A stretch of DNA of 28,904 bases from the NCBI GenBank assembly GCA_050732635.1, contig JBOHRE010000036.1:1-28904 (forward strand), in the 5' to 3' direction. The stretch comes from JBOHRE01 sp050732635 (GTDB lineage Bacteria > Gemmatimonadota > Gemmatimonadetes > Longimicrobiales > RSA9). A model generated the notes under the pieces. It saw only the letters and a program-made list of their open reading frames with translations, ran no database searches and was not told the origin of the DNA. Below, one piece after another: positions 1 to 7,215 of this stretch (the first letter of the stretch is position 1; the number at the start of each line of letters is the position of its first letter). The position numbers were made by a program, and so were the translations under genes.

Positions 1-396
1 CGCTTTGTGCGGGGCGACGCCGCCCGATCTCGGTTCGCCGAGAGCCGCCGAGCCTCCGCGCGCCGCCGCGCACGTTCTGGCGCGACGCAGGTGCCGCCGC
101 GGCCACTATGCGCGACGGCCGGGACCGGTCGCGAGCGGCCTGCGCGGCAACCGTCAATAGCAGTGCGCGCCAATCTCATGCGCCTATGGGCCCGATTCGC
201 CGCTGCGCCCCACGCGCCGTATTCCGGGGTCCGGGCGCGCGCCGATTTGACACGCCCATGCGCCCTACTCGTCGACCCGGCATCGGCCACGGCGGTGCGG
301 GGCCAACGCGCTCGGATCGAACCCAAAGTCGCAAGGCAGACTGCATCACCGGCTGTGACTGCGGGCGGTCCGAGCACGGGTGAGGGGCCGCGACGT
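1..396. other. Non-coding left edge
   Basis: No convincing gene is seen here. Open frames exist on the plus strand (for example 7-420) but they are Arg/Ala/Pro-rich products of GC-rich DNA with no recognisable domain and no Shine-Dalgarno sequence. The region lies downstream of the minus-strand maturation operon. No clear hairpin followed by a T-run was found. Confidence 0.5.
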
Positions 397-461
397 ACAG
401 TCAGCCGGCGGCGGCCGTGACGCGAAGGCGGCGCACAGTCAGCCGGCGGCGGCCGTGACGC
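397..461. repeat. 27-bp direct repeat duplicating the 3' end of the Asp-box gene
   Basis: A 27-base sequence (acagtcagccggcgg...gacgc) occurs at 397-423 and again at 435-461, a 38-bp period. The right copy contains the last codons (Val-Thr-Ala-Ala-Ala-Gly) and stop of the Asp-box gene; the left copy is a non-coding duplicate just downstream. This looks like a small tandem duplication at the gene end. Confidence 0.8.
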
Positions 462-1548
462 TGAGGATGCGTGGCAGGAACCCGGCGATCAGCCGCCAGG
501 AGTGGCCGCGGTCGACGCTGCCGAACAGGTGGCCGCTGGAGGTGCCGAGGTAGACGCCACGGGGGTCGAGCGGATCGCTGTCCAGCGCCTCGCGCAGCAC
601 GGTGACGTAGGCGTGCTCCTGGGGCAGGCCGTGCGTCAACGCCTGCCAGGAGGCGCCGGCGTCGGTGGTGCGGTAGACACGCAGCTTGCCGTCGACCACC
701 GTGCGCATGTGGCTCGACTGCTCAGGAACAACGAAGGCCGTGTCGGCATCGCGCGGGTCGACGGCGAGCGCATAGCCGAAATCGCTGGGCAAACCGGCCG
801 TGATGTCGACCCAGGTCGCGCCGGCGTCGTCGCTGCGGTAGGTACCGCAGTGGTTCTGCTGGTAGAGTCGGTCGGGCCGCGCAGGGTGAGACCGCAGCTT
901 GTGGACGCATTGCCCCGTCTCCGGATTGGCGCGGTTCAGGAAGTCGGCGCGCACGCCGACGTTGGCCGGCGACCAGGACGCGCCGGCGTCGCTCGTTGCG
1001 TAGACGCCCCCGGCCGACAGGGCGCACCACATGCGACGCGCATCACGGAGATCGACGTGGATCGAGTGCAGCGCGAGCCCGCCTCCGGCCGGCTGCCATG
1101 TCGTGTTGGTCGAGTGGTCGTTGAGTGCAGCGACCGCTTGCCAGGTTGCGCCGCGGTCGTCGCTGCGAAACAGGCCGGCCGGCTCGATGCCGGCGAAGAT
1201 CGTTTCGGGCGACGTCGTCGCGCCAGGCGCGAGCGCCCAGATCGCCTCGAGGCCCCGCTCGTCTGCGTGGTGCGGCGCGGCCGCGAGCACGGTCCAGGTC
1301 CGACCGGCGTCGTCGCTGCGGTGCACGTGCGCCCCCCAGACCGCGTGGTCGGTCGCGGCCCAGGCAGTGCGGCGGTCGCGCGGGTCGAGCCAGGCGTGAT
1401 ACACCTCACGGCCTTCCAGCAGCGGGCCAGCGATATCCCAGTGAGTGCGGTCTGCCGAGCGGAGCACGAACAGGCCGCGCTTGGTTCCAACATAGAGCTG
1501 CATAGGCATGTCCAACGGTTCGGCGTAGCGGGCCCGGACGTCGCTCAA
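439..1548 (-). CDS. Asp-box (BNR/sortilin-like) seven-bladed beta-propeller protein
   Basis: The 369-residue product carries six clear Asp-box motifs of the form S-x-D-x-G-x-[ST]-W, near residues 78, 129, 185, 239, 294 and 344. A degenerate one near residue 31 gives about seven blades. No signal peptide or membrane segment is visible, so it is probably cytoplasmic, unlike secreted sialidase-type propellers. The longest start is a TTG at 1548 that overlaps the stop of the upstream XdhC-domain gene (TTGA). ATG codons at 1509 and 1503 (residues 14 and 16) fit the domain start better and may be the real start. It is the last gene of the MocA/XdhC operon. Its role is unknown; a scaffold or glycan-related function cannot be told apart from sequence. 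Confidence 0.8.
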   Translation of the reverse strand: MSDVRARYAEPLDMPMQLYVGTKRGLFVLRSADRTHWDIAGPLLEGREVYHAWLDPRDRRTAWAATDHAVWGAHVHRSDDAGRTWTVLAAAPHHADERGLEAIWALAPGATTSPETIFAGIEPAGLFRSDDRGATWQAVAALNDHSTNTTWQPAGGGLALHSIHVDLRDARRMWCALSAGGVYATSDAGASWSPANVGVRADFLNRANPETGQCVHKLRSHPARPDRLYQQNHCGTYRSDDAGATWVDITAGLPSDFGYALAVDPRDADTAFVVPEQSSHMRTVVDGKLRVYRTTDAGASWQALTHGLPQEHAYVTVLREALDSDPLDPRGVYLGTSSGHLFGSVDRGHSWRLIAGFLPRILSVTAAAG

Positions 1549-1874
1549 ACGTTCTCGGCAAGCACAGGCTCGATGAAGACGTCCATGGTGCCGCCGCAGA
1601 CTGCCGGGCTCCAGGAATCGACGGGATCCGTCAGGGCGACGCGCAGCAAACGCGGCACGCGGCGCTGAATCACGTCACGCGCCGCTTCGATCACCTCGCC
1701 TTCGCCGCAACCGCCGCCGATCGTGCCGATCAGGCCGCGCACGGGGTCGATCAACATCTTGCTGCCGATCCGGCGGGGCACGGAGCCTCGTGTGTCGACG
1801 ACGGTGGCGAGCGCCGCGGGCCGGCCCGCGGCGGCGGCTTCGGCAAGCGCGGCGTAGACGAGCTCGTCCTGCAT
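1545..1874 (-). CDS. Stand-alone XdhC/CoxI N-terminal domain protein
   Basis: This 109-residue protein matches the N-terminal XdhC_CoxI domain: TVVDTRGSVPRRIGSKML, then GTIGGGCGEGEV, ending in CGGTMDVFIEP. Both conserved cysteines are present. XdhC-type proteins bind molybdopterin cofactor, promote its sulfuration and insert it into xanthine-dehydrogenase-family enzymes. The C-terminal Rossmann domain is missing here but is supplied by the upstream gene, so the two may work as a split or paired maturation factor. It starts at ATG 1874, immediately downstream of a heptamer array. Its stop overlaps the possible TTG start of the next gene. Confidence 0.88.
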   Translation of the reverse strand: MQDELVYAALAEAAAAGRPAALATVVDTRGSVPRRIGSKMLIDPVRGLIGTIGGGCGEGEVIEAARDVIQRRVPRLLRVALTDPVDSWSPAVCGGTMDVFIEPVLAENV

Positions 1875-1915
1875 GATGGCTGATGGTTGATGGTTGATGG
1901 TTGATGGTTGATGGT
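1874..1915. repeat. Heptanucleotide tandem array (TGATGGT)6
   Basis: Six 7-bp units (first unit TGATGGC, the rest TGATGGT) fill most of the 54-bp gap between the two XdhC-type genes. On the coding (minus) strand the array reads ACCATCA and ends at the start codon of the short XdhC gene, occupying the place where a Shine-Dalgarno would be expected. A change in copy number would alter leader length without touching either reading frame. Confidence 0.9.
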
Positions 1916-1928
1916 CCGTCGTGGTGGA

Positions 1929-2789
1929 TCAAGGTTCCGGGGCTGCGATGTGCTGCGAGGTGGTATCGGGCAGCAGGCGGTCGAGCACGCGCTCCTGCTC
2001 GCTCAGGCGGCGACCGGTGCCGCTGCCGCGCAGCAGCGAGATCACTTCGGCAGCCACGCTGACGGCGATCTCCTCGGGTGTTTCGGCGCCGATGTCGAGT
2101 CCGATCGGCGCGGCAACTCGCGCAATGCGATCACGCGCCACGCCGGCGTCGAGCAGCGCGGCGAAGGCGGCGCGCACGCGCCGACGGCTGCCGATCATGC
2201 CCACATAGCGCGGGGCGACGTCGCCCTCGAGCAAGCGGCACAGACAGTCGTAGTCGTAACGGTGCGCACGGGTGACGAGCACGATCCAGCTCCGGTCGCT
2301 GATCGCGACGTCGCGGAACGGATCGGCGAAATCGGTGTGCAACACCCGGTGGGTCCCGGGAAAGCGCTCGGCCGTGGTGAACTCCTCGCGGTCGTCGAGC
2401 ACCGTCACGCGGAAGCCGAGGCGTGTGCCGAGCGCGGCGAGCGGCACCGCTATGTGACCGGCACCGACGATCAACAATTCCTGGGGGGCAAGGTGTCCTT
2501 CGATATAGACACGGAGGCGTGTGCCCGCGCGCTCGACTTCGGTGACGAACGGCGGAACGCCCTCGAGCACCCGCCGTGCGAGCGAGGCGGTGGCGGCGTC
2601 GAGCGCTTCCATACCGGTCGAACCGGAGAGGGTGCCATCGGCGGACAGCATCATGCGTGTGCCAGCCAGATCCACGGCATCGGCGTCGAGTACGGTGATC
2701 AGTGCGACAGCCGGTCCGCCACCGAGCGCGTCGAGTGCTCGACGCGCGGCTGCGGCGGGGCTCACGCGGGGCGGCGGCGCGGCGTTCAT
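1929..2789 (-). CDS. xdhC: XdhC family Mo-cofactor maturation protein with C-terminal Rossmann domain
   Basis: The product has 286 residues. Residues 105-135 hold a Rossmann motif (LLIVGAGHIAVPLAALG...VTVLDDR). VGMIGSRRR lies near 196 and PIGLDIGAETPEEIAVSVAAE near 228, all hallmarks of the XdhC C-terminal domain. Residues 1-100 look like a degenerate XdhC N-domain that has lost the cysteines kept by the short partner at 1545-1874. The family delivers sulfurated molybdopterin cofactor to molybdenum hydroxylases. The start overlaps the stop of the upstream MocA-like gene (ATGA at 2786-2789), which indicates translational coupling. The likely client is the Mo enzyme encoded at 7216-10780 and 18839-19843. 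Confidence 0.88.
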   Translation of the reverse strand: MNAAPPPRVSPAAAARRALDALGGGPAVALITVLDADAVDLAGTRMMLSADGTLSGSTGMEALDAATASLARRVLEGVPPFVTEVERAGTRLRVYIEGHLAPQELLIVGAGHIAVPLAALGTRLGFRVTVLDDREEFTTAERFPGTHRVLHTDFADPFRDVAISDRSWIVLVTRAHRYDYDCLCRLLEGDVAPRYVGMIGSRRRVRAAFAALLDAGVARDRIARVAAPIGLDIGAETPEEIAVSVAAEVISLLRGSGTGRRLSEQERVLDRLLPDTTSQHIAAPEP

Positions 2790-3388
2790 CCCGGCGGCTC
2801 GGTGGGTGGCAGTGACGACGGCGTGTCGATGTCGATGTCGACGCCTTCGTCCTGGACTGCGACGTCCTCGACGTCCCGGGCGTGGCGGGCGATCACTGAG
2901 CGCGCGCCTGCTGGGAGCCCGGGCTGAAACTCTGTGAACAGCGCGCGTCCGAAGAGCGTCGGATGACCGGGTCGGCCGTGGTAGCTGGCGCGCACGATCG
3001 GTTTGCCGGTCGCGCGAAAGGTTCGGATCACGGCGGCGATCGAACTGGCATGGACCAGCGGGTGGTCGACGGGTAGGATCACCGCCGCCGCGACCTCGGG
3101 GGCGAGCGCGTCGAGCGCGAGGCGGATCGAATCGACCTGCTCCGACGTGGGATCACGGTTGATGACGACGCGTGCGCCGGCCGCGAGCGCGGCCGTCGCG
3201 ATCGCGTCCGGCTCGGCCGGTGCGATGCAGAGCAGGTCGTCGCAGCCGCCTTCGCGCAGCGCGCGCAGCACACGCTCGAGGAAGGATTGACCGCCCACCT
3301 CGACCAGCGCCTTGGGGCTGCCCATGCGGGTGCTGCGACCGGCGGCCAGCACGATTCCGGCAATACGGGGTCGCGCAGCAGTGGACAT
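2786..3388 (-). CDS. mocA: MocA/MobA-like molybdenum cofactor nucleotidyltransferase
   Basis: Read from the ATG at 3388 it is a 200-residue NTP-transferase. It has the nucleotide-binding loop LAAGRSTRMGSPKAL (residues 14-28), a metal-binding VDHP (107-110), GRPGHPTLFGRALF (138-151) and the closing DIDTP motif (186-190). The family attaches CMP (MocA) or GMP (MobA) to molybdopterin. Linkage to XdhC genes and a xanthine-dehydrogenase-type enzyme favours MocA, giving molybdopterin cytosine dinucleotide. A GTG start at 3412 would add eight residues but has no better ribosome site. It is the first gene of the four-gene maturation operon and is divergent from the DUF5916 gene. Confidence 0.88.
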   Translation of the reverse strand: MSTAARPRIAGIVLAAGRSTRMGSPKALVEVGGQSFLERVLRALREGGCDDLLCIAPAEPDAIATAALAAGARVVINRDPTSEQVDSIRLALDALAPEVAAAVILPVDHPLVHASSIAAVIRTFRATGKPIVRASYHGRPGHPTLFGRALFTEFQPGLPAGARSVIARHARDVEDVAVQDEGVDIDIDTPSSLPPTEPPG

Positions 3389-3478
3389 GCATGCAATTGA
3401 CCAGGGAGACACGGGGGCGTCAATCGGCGGGGGAGCACTGCTTGCCCAAGACTGCCGCGACTATCACCAGTGGGAGAC

Positions 3479-6223
3479 ATGTTCGAGACAACGCAGCGTT
3501 ATCGAAGGGAGGCGAGCGCATGGATCGCGATCGCAGCAGTCGGTTTGGGCGTGGCGCCGTCAGGGGCACAGGAGCGCGGCGCGGTCCAGCCGGAGCCGAC
3601 CGCGCGTGCGGCCGCCGTCGTGGACGAGATCACAGTCGATGGAAGGCTCGAGGAAGCGTCCTGGCAGGACGCGCCTGTCGCGAGCGGGTTCGTGCAACGT
3701 CTGCCGGTGGAGGGCGCGCCAGCTGAGGAGCCGACCGAAGTGCGCGTGCTCTACGACGACGACGCGGTCTACGTCGGGGCCCTGCTGTTCGACAGCCGGC
3801 CCGGCAGTATCGCGCGCCAGCTCGTCCGTCGTGATCAGTGGGGTCAGTACGATTTTTTCGAGGTATCGTTCGATCCCAATCTCGACCATCGCACCGGGTA
3901 CCGGTTCCGCGTCAGCGCGGCGAACGTGCAGCGCGATGAGTACCTGTACGATGATGGGCAACAGGACGATGCCTGGGACGCAGTCTGGGAATCGGCAGTC
4001 CGGATCGACTCCCTCGGCTGGACGGTCGAAATCCGCATCCCGCTGTCGCAGATTCGCTATGAGGCGAGTCAGGGTACACAGACGTGGGGTGTCAACTTCG
4101 AACGGCGCCGACTGCTCACCAACGAGGAGACGCAGTTCGCCCTCGTCTCACAGCTCCAGCAGGGCGTCGTCAGCCAGCTCGGTCGACTCGAGGGCATGCA
4201 GCTCGAAAGCTCGGCGCAGCGCGTCGAGCTGCGTCCCTACATTCTGAGCAGCGGTTATAGCGGCCCGTCCGAGACCGGTGATCCCTTCAACGACGGCTCG
4301 GATTTCGAGGCTCGAGCCGGTGTCGACCTGCGTTATGGCCTCGGCTCGCAGTTCACGGTCGATGCGACCATCAATCCGGACTTCGGGCAGGTCGAGGCCG
4401 ACCCGGCGGTGATCAATCTGAGCGCATTCGAGACCTTTTTCGAGGAGCGGCGCCCGTTCTTCGTCGAGGACGCACGCATCTTCGATTTCTCACTGTCCGG
4501 GCGCACCAACCGTTTGTTCTACAGTCGTCGGATCGGTCGCGAGCCGAGCGGCCGTGCGCCGCGTGAGGCCGATTTCGCCGATGTGCCGGACGCGGCCACG
4601 ATTCTCGGTGCGGCGAAGCTCACGGGCCGCACCAGCAGCGGACTTTCGGTCGGCGCGCTCGGCGCGCTGACACAGCAGGAGCGCGGGCGCGCGTTCTTCG
4701 ATGACACCGGCCGCATCGAGTCCTTCGTCGTAGAGCCCACAACCGCACACGGCGTGCTGCGCTTGCGGCAGGATTTCAATGACGGCGCATCCACGGTGGG
4801 CGTGATTGGCACGCTGCTGCAGCGCCAGCTGCCCGAGGATGGCTCCTTCGACTTTCTGCCGACGACGGCACTCAGCACCGGCGTGGATTGGGAGTACCAG
4901 TGGTCCGACCGCGAGTGGGCGTTTTCCGGGTACGTGGCAGGCAGCCATATCCGCGGCGACTCGACCGCATTGATCGCGGTGCAGCGCTCGAGCACGCATT
5001 TCTTTCAACGACCGGACGCGCTGTATGTCGAGCTCGATTCGAGCGCCACGAGCATGACCGGGCTGGACTGGCGTATGACGATCGAGCGACGTCGCGCCGA
5101 GCATTGGACCGGCGCGATCTGGGCCGCGCAGGTTTCGCCTGGATTCGAGGTAAACGATCTCGGCTTCAGCAATCGGCAGGAGGCGCTCGATGGCGGAGCC
5201 CGCATCGGCTACCGCGAGATCCAGCCGGGCGAGTATCTCCGCAGCTATAATGCGCGGCTGTTCACATTTCACAATTGGAGTCATGACGCGCTGCGCGAGC
5301 CGTTCTCCGCCAGGTCGTGGGGGCGCTCGCACGTAGCGGGTGCGGTGAACCTGAGCGCTGAGGCCGAGGTGCTGAATTACTGGGAACTCAGCGCCGACCT
5401 GAGCTATCGGCCCGAGACGATGTCGCGCACGGCGACGCGGGGCGGGCCGCTGGTGGCGAGTACTCGCGGATACCGCATGGGCGCGGAGCTGCGTTCGGAT
5501 GACCGGCGGCGATTCAGCTTCGCGCCGGAACTGTCGTACGGCAGCCAAGCCGAGAATGCCGGCTCTGAGCTCGAGGCCGCCGTGCAGCTGGAGCTGCGAC
5601 CCTCGGATCGGGTCGAGGTCAGGCTGGAGCCGGCATGGAGCCGACAGCACAGCGGCGACCAGCACGTCCTGCGATCCGCGGCCGTGCCGTTCGCGCCGAC
5701 GTACGGCGATCGCTACGTATTCGCGGATCTGCAGCGTCGTGAGCTGTCACTGGAGACGCGACTGGATGTCGTATTCACGCCCTACCTCAGTCTGCAGCTC
5801 TTCGCGCAGCCGCTGCTCTCCTCCGGCCAGTTCACCAGCCTCAAGCAGCTGCTCGCGCCCGAGAGCTTCGCGTTCGACGTATTCGAGCCGGGCACATTCG
5901 CGTCCGGCGACGGGTCGCCCGGTTGCGTCGGCGGTCGCACGTGCGTCGATGATCGGCTGACCCGGTACATCGACTTCAATGGCGACGGTGCCGCCGACGT
6001 GTCCTTCGATGAACCGGACTTCAATGTCCGGTCGCTGATCGGCAATGCCGTGGTGCGCTGGGAATATCGTCCGGGCTCGACCGTGTTCGTCGTGTGGCAG
6101 CGGCGTCAGCGCGACGAGCTGATCGATGGCCGCTTCGATTTCGGACGCGATGCTCGTGCGCTCTTCGCGGCGCCTGCCGAGAACGTGTTCATGGTCAAGC
6201 TGAACTACTGGTTCGGGCTGTGA
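3479..6223 (+). CDS. Secreted CBM9-like/DUF5916 outer-membrane protein
   Basis: About 914 residues from ATG 3479; a GTG at 3470 is the alternative start. A signal peptide is clear: basic n-region RYRRE, hydrophobic AWIAIAAVGLGVAP, then cleavage near SGA-Q (about residue 30). Residues 48-230 form a carbohydrate-binding-family-9-like domain opening with ITVDGRLEEASWQDAP. The remainder fits DUF5916, a predicted outer-membrane beta-barrel with alternating polar and aromatic strands, ending in KLNYWFGL as barrels typically do. One CxxGGxxC-like cysteine pair lies near the extracellular-loop-like segment around 5930. The family is common in Gemmatimonadota and Bacteroidota; substrate and function are not established. 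It is monocistronic, and the minus-strand terminator at 6236-6280 follows its stop. Confidence 0.88.
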   Translation: MFETTQRYRREASAWIAIAAVGLGVAPSGAQERGAVQPEPTARAAAVVDEITVDGRLEEASWQDAPVASGFVQRLPVEGAPAEEPTEVRVLYDDDAVYVGALLFDSRPGSIARQLVRRDQWGQYDFFEVSFDPNLDHRTGYRFRVSAANVQRDEYLYDDGQQDDAWDAVWESAVRIDSLGWTVEIRIPLSQIRYEASQGTQTWGVNFERRRLLTNEETQFALVSQLQQGVVSQLGRLEGMQLESSAQRVELRPYILSSGYSGPSETGDPFNDGSDFEARAGVDLRYGLGSQFTVDATINPDFGQVEADPAVINLSAFETFFEERRPFFVEDARIFDFSLSGRTNRLFYSRRIGREPSGRAPREADFADVPDAATILGAAKLTGRTSSGLSVGALGALTQQERGRAFFDDTGRIESFVVEPTTAHGVLRLRQDFNDGASTVGVIGTLLQRQLPEDGSFDFLPTTALSTGVDWEYQWSDREWAFSGYVAGSHIRGDSTALIAVQRSSTHFFQRPDALYVELDSSATSMTGLDWRMTIERRRAEHWTGAIWAAQVSPGFEVNDLGFSNRQEALDGGARIGYREIQPGEYLRSYNARLFTFHNWSHDALREPFSARSWGRSHVAGAVNLSAEAEVLNYWELSADLSYRPETMSRTATRGGPLVASTRGYRMGAELRSDDRRRFSFAPELSYGSQAENAGSELEAAVQLELRPSDRVEVRLEPAWSRQHSGDQHVLRSAAVPFAPTYGDRYVFADLQRRELSLETRLDVVFTPYLSLQLFAQPLLSSGQFTSLKQLLAPESFAFDVFEPGTFASGDGSPGCVGGRTCVDDRLTRYIDFNGDGAADVSFDEPDFNVRSLIGNAVVRWEYRPGSTVFVVWQRRQRDELIDGRFDFGRDARALFAAPAENVFMVKLNYWFGL

Positions 6224-6235
6224 CATCGATGGCGC

Positions 6236-6280
6236 AAAAAAAAGACCGCCCTCCCATCGGACGAATCCGACGGAAGGGCG
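6236..6280 (-). terminator. Intrinsic terminator of the riboswitch-controlled unit (minus strand)
   Basis: Inverted repeat arms 6247-6261 and 6266-6280 enclose a 4-base loop. Read on the minus strand the 15-bp stem has only two G-U wobbles and is followed by GTC and eight T residues (complement of the A-run 6236-6243). On the plus strand the same positions are A-C mismatches and no T-run follows, so the orientation is minus. Confidence 0.82.
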
Positions 6281-6450
6281 TGGCGCGTCGGCCCCCCAGC
6301 CTTCCCGCGCCTGTCGATCATTGCCGCGGAGGGGGGCCCTGAATCACGGCCGGTGCCCAGGTTCCGGACGGACCCCTGACCACCCCTCGCGCGGCTAAGC
6401 CATCAGCCTGTCAAACCCACTCTCCTACTTTGCCACTCTTCGGGTCGCCG
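6281..6450 (-). other. Structured 3' untranslated region or small-RNA candidate
   Basis: This 170-base stretch lies between the stop of the 73-residue gene and its terminator. It is rich in possible secondary structure on the minus strand. An 8-bp G/C helix (6331-6338 with 6290-6297) is extended by a 5-bp helix (6325-6329 with 6305-6309), and further short hairpins lie upstream. It may act as a 3'-UTR-derived small RNA, or simply be a GC-rich trailer. It was compared by eye with SRP and 6S RNA and does not fit either. Confidence 0.4.
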
Positions 6451-6672
6451 TCAAGGTGCGACCCGTAGCGGATCGTCCCGGTATGCCCGCCGCATCCGCT
6501 CCCTTGGCGCGGCCGTCCCATCGTCGTCGATCCGAACATCGACGCTGGCGGTGATCCCGCCACGAGGCCGAGGACTCGCCGACTCCGGTGCCGCGGAGCT
6601 CCTGCGCAGCCGAAGCCGCACCAGGAACAGGATCGCGAACGCGACCACGACCATCAGAACCGTATCGCCCAT
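6451..6672 (-). CDS. Riboswitch-controlled 73-residue single-pass membrane protein
   Basis: I do not recognise a family. Residues 1-17 (MGDTVLMVVVAFAILFL) form one hydrophobic segment followed by a basic stretch (VRLRLRR), which predicts an N-out, C-in single-pass protein. The cytoplasmic tail of about 48 residues is polar and includes a DVRIDDDG patch and an Arg-rich end. A Shine-Dalgarno AAGGAG lies at 6685-6690, 12 bases before the ATG, with a small GCAG/CTGC hairpin between that would shorten the effective spacing. A GEMM-I c-di-GMP riboswitch sits 82 bases upstream and an intrinsic terminator follows, so it appears to be the only coding sequence in its transcript. Expression should respond to c-di-GMP. 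Confidence 0.65.
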   Translation of the reverse strand: MGDTVLMVVVAFAILFLVRLRLRRSSAAPESASPRPRGGITASVDVRIDDDGTAAPRERMRRAYRDDPLRVAP

Positions 6673-6705
6673 TGCAGCTCACTGCTCCTTCCGGGCACGT
6701 CGGCA

Positions 6706-6765
6706 GCTGGCAATAAATTGGCCGCCAGCCCTCAACCTCATCTAGAGGTCGATTCGCTGGCGGCC
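6706..6765 (-). promoter_or_regulatory. Expression platform with mutually exclusive helices
   Basis: The 3' arm of the riboswitch (6756-6765, minus strand GGCCGCCAGC) is perfectly complementary over 10 bases to 6720-6729. That same segment can instead pair over 6 bp with 6706-6711 (loop of 12). A 5-bp mini-hairpin (6735-6739 with 6745-6749) sits between the 10-bp arms. Ligand binding closes the riboswitch helix and would release 6720-6729 for the downstream hairpin. No T-run follows and the Shine-Dalgarno is not plainly covered, so whether the switch is ON or OFF is unresolved. Confidence 0.6.
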
Positions 6766-6844
6766 CGGCGGACCTGGCGGCTGAGCCGCTGTAGTCCCGT
6801 AGCTCTGCGTCGCCGGCTTTCGCCGGCTTTGCTCTGAGCAGCGA
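6754..6844 (-). ncRNA. Cyclic-di-GMP-I (GEMM-I) riboswitch
   Basis: The minus strand from 6844 to 6754 follows the GEMM-I layout. The closing helix is TCGCTG/CAGCGA. GAGCAAA is followed by a perfect GCCGGC-GAAA-GCCGGC hairpin with the GNRA tetraloop (6812-6827). Next comes the hallmark GACGCAGAGC, and then a second arm with a tetraloop-receptor-like CTACAG...CCAGG (around 6776-6794). The 3' CGGGCCGCC matches the conserved ligand-binding strand. GEMM-I aptamers bind c-di-GMP. Identification is by eye against the remembered consensus; a covariance search with RF01051 would settle it. Confidence 0.86.
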
Positions 6845-7215
6845 TTTTCGTTTGCGTCCGGATCGTGCCGCCCTCACCCCCGGCCCATACGGTCGAGGCC
6901 TCCCCTGCACTCGACCGGGCCACGACCCGATCCGGAGTACGACAGCCCACGCCGGTCGTCATGCGGACCACCGCGGGTCGGCCGGACGGAGGTGCAACGG
7001 GCATGCCCGGAAGCGCGCGTTCTGGCCGGCGACCACGTAAGGCGGTGCAGCACAAGCAGTTCCCGGATCGCAATGGCCCCGCGCTACGGTCGCGAGAAGG
7101 GCGTTGGGCCGCGCAGAAAGTAGTCCAGATCGGCTACTTTTTTCCTTGAGCCCGTCCGCGGACGCCGCTGGCGGGCTGCCTTGAGTCGCGCGCTCACCGA
7201 CGGTAGTCTTCGCCT
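6845..7215. other. Intergenic region between the riboswitch unit and the Mo-enzyme operon
   Basis: No supported gene lies here. It must hold the promoter for the minus-strand riboswitch transcript and probably that for the plus-strand hcrC-like gene, but I see no clear -10/-35 pair. The one distinct element is the terminator-like hairpin at 7117-7143. Confidence 0.45.
7117..7143 (+). terminator. Terminator-like hairpin with T-run
   Basis: AAAGTAG (7117-7123) and CTACTTT (7134-7140) pair over 7 bp around a 10-base loop, and six T residues run from 7138 to 7143. The stem is weak (two G-C pairs) but stands out in this GC-rich DNA. No gene is evident just upstream on this strand, so it may instead be an attenuator or read-through barrier before the hcrC-like gene. 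Confidence 0.45.

Noticed and set aside
7..420. 137-residue plus-strand open frame at the left edge
   Set aside because: Composition is Arg/Ala/Pro noise, there is no ribosome site, and it runs into the duplicated 3' end of the Asp-box gene.
1874..1915. CRISPR-like array
   Set aside because: The units are 7 bp with no spacers; this is a simple tandem repeat.
6290..6450. Resemblance of GGTCAGGGGTCCGTCCGG to the SRP RNA core
   Set aside because: The conserved GGAAGGAAGCAGC loop is missing and the helices do not form the SRP hairpin.
6425..6910. 161-residue minus-strand frame across the riboswitch
   Set aside because: It reads through the aptamer and expression platform. The 73-residue frame with a Shine-Dalgarno and membrane segment explains the region better.
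6906..6924. Sigma-54-like promoter (TGGCCCGG...GTGCA, minus strand) before the riboswitch
   Set aside because: The GG-to-GC spacing is 11 instead of the strict 10 bases, and the -12 element is off consensus.
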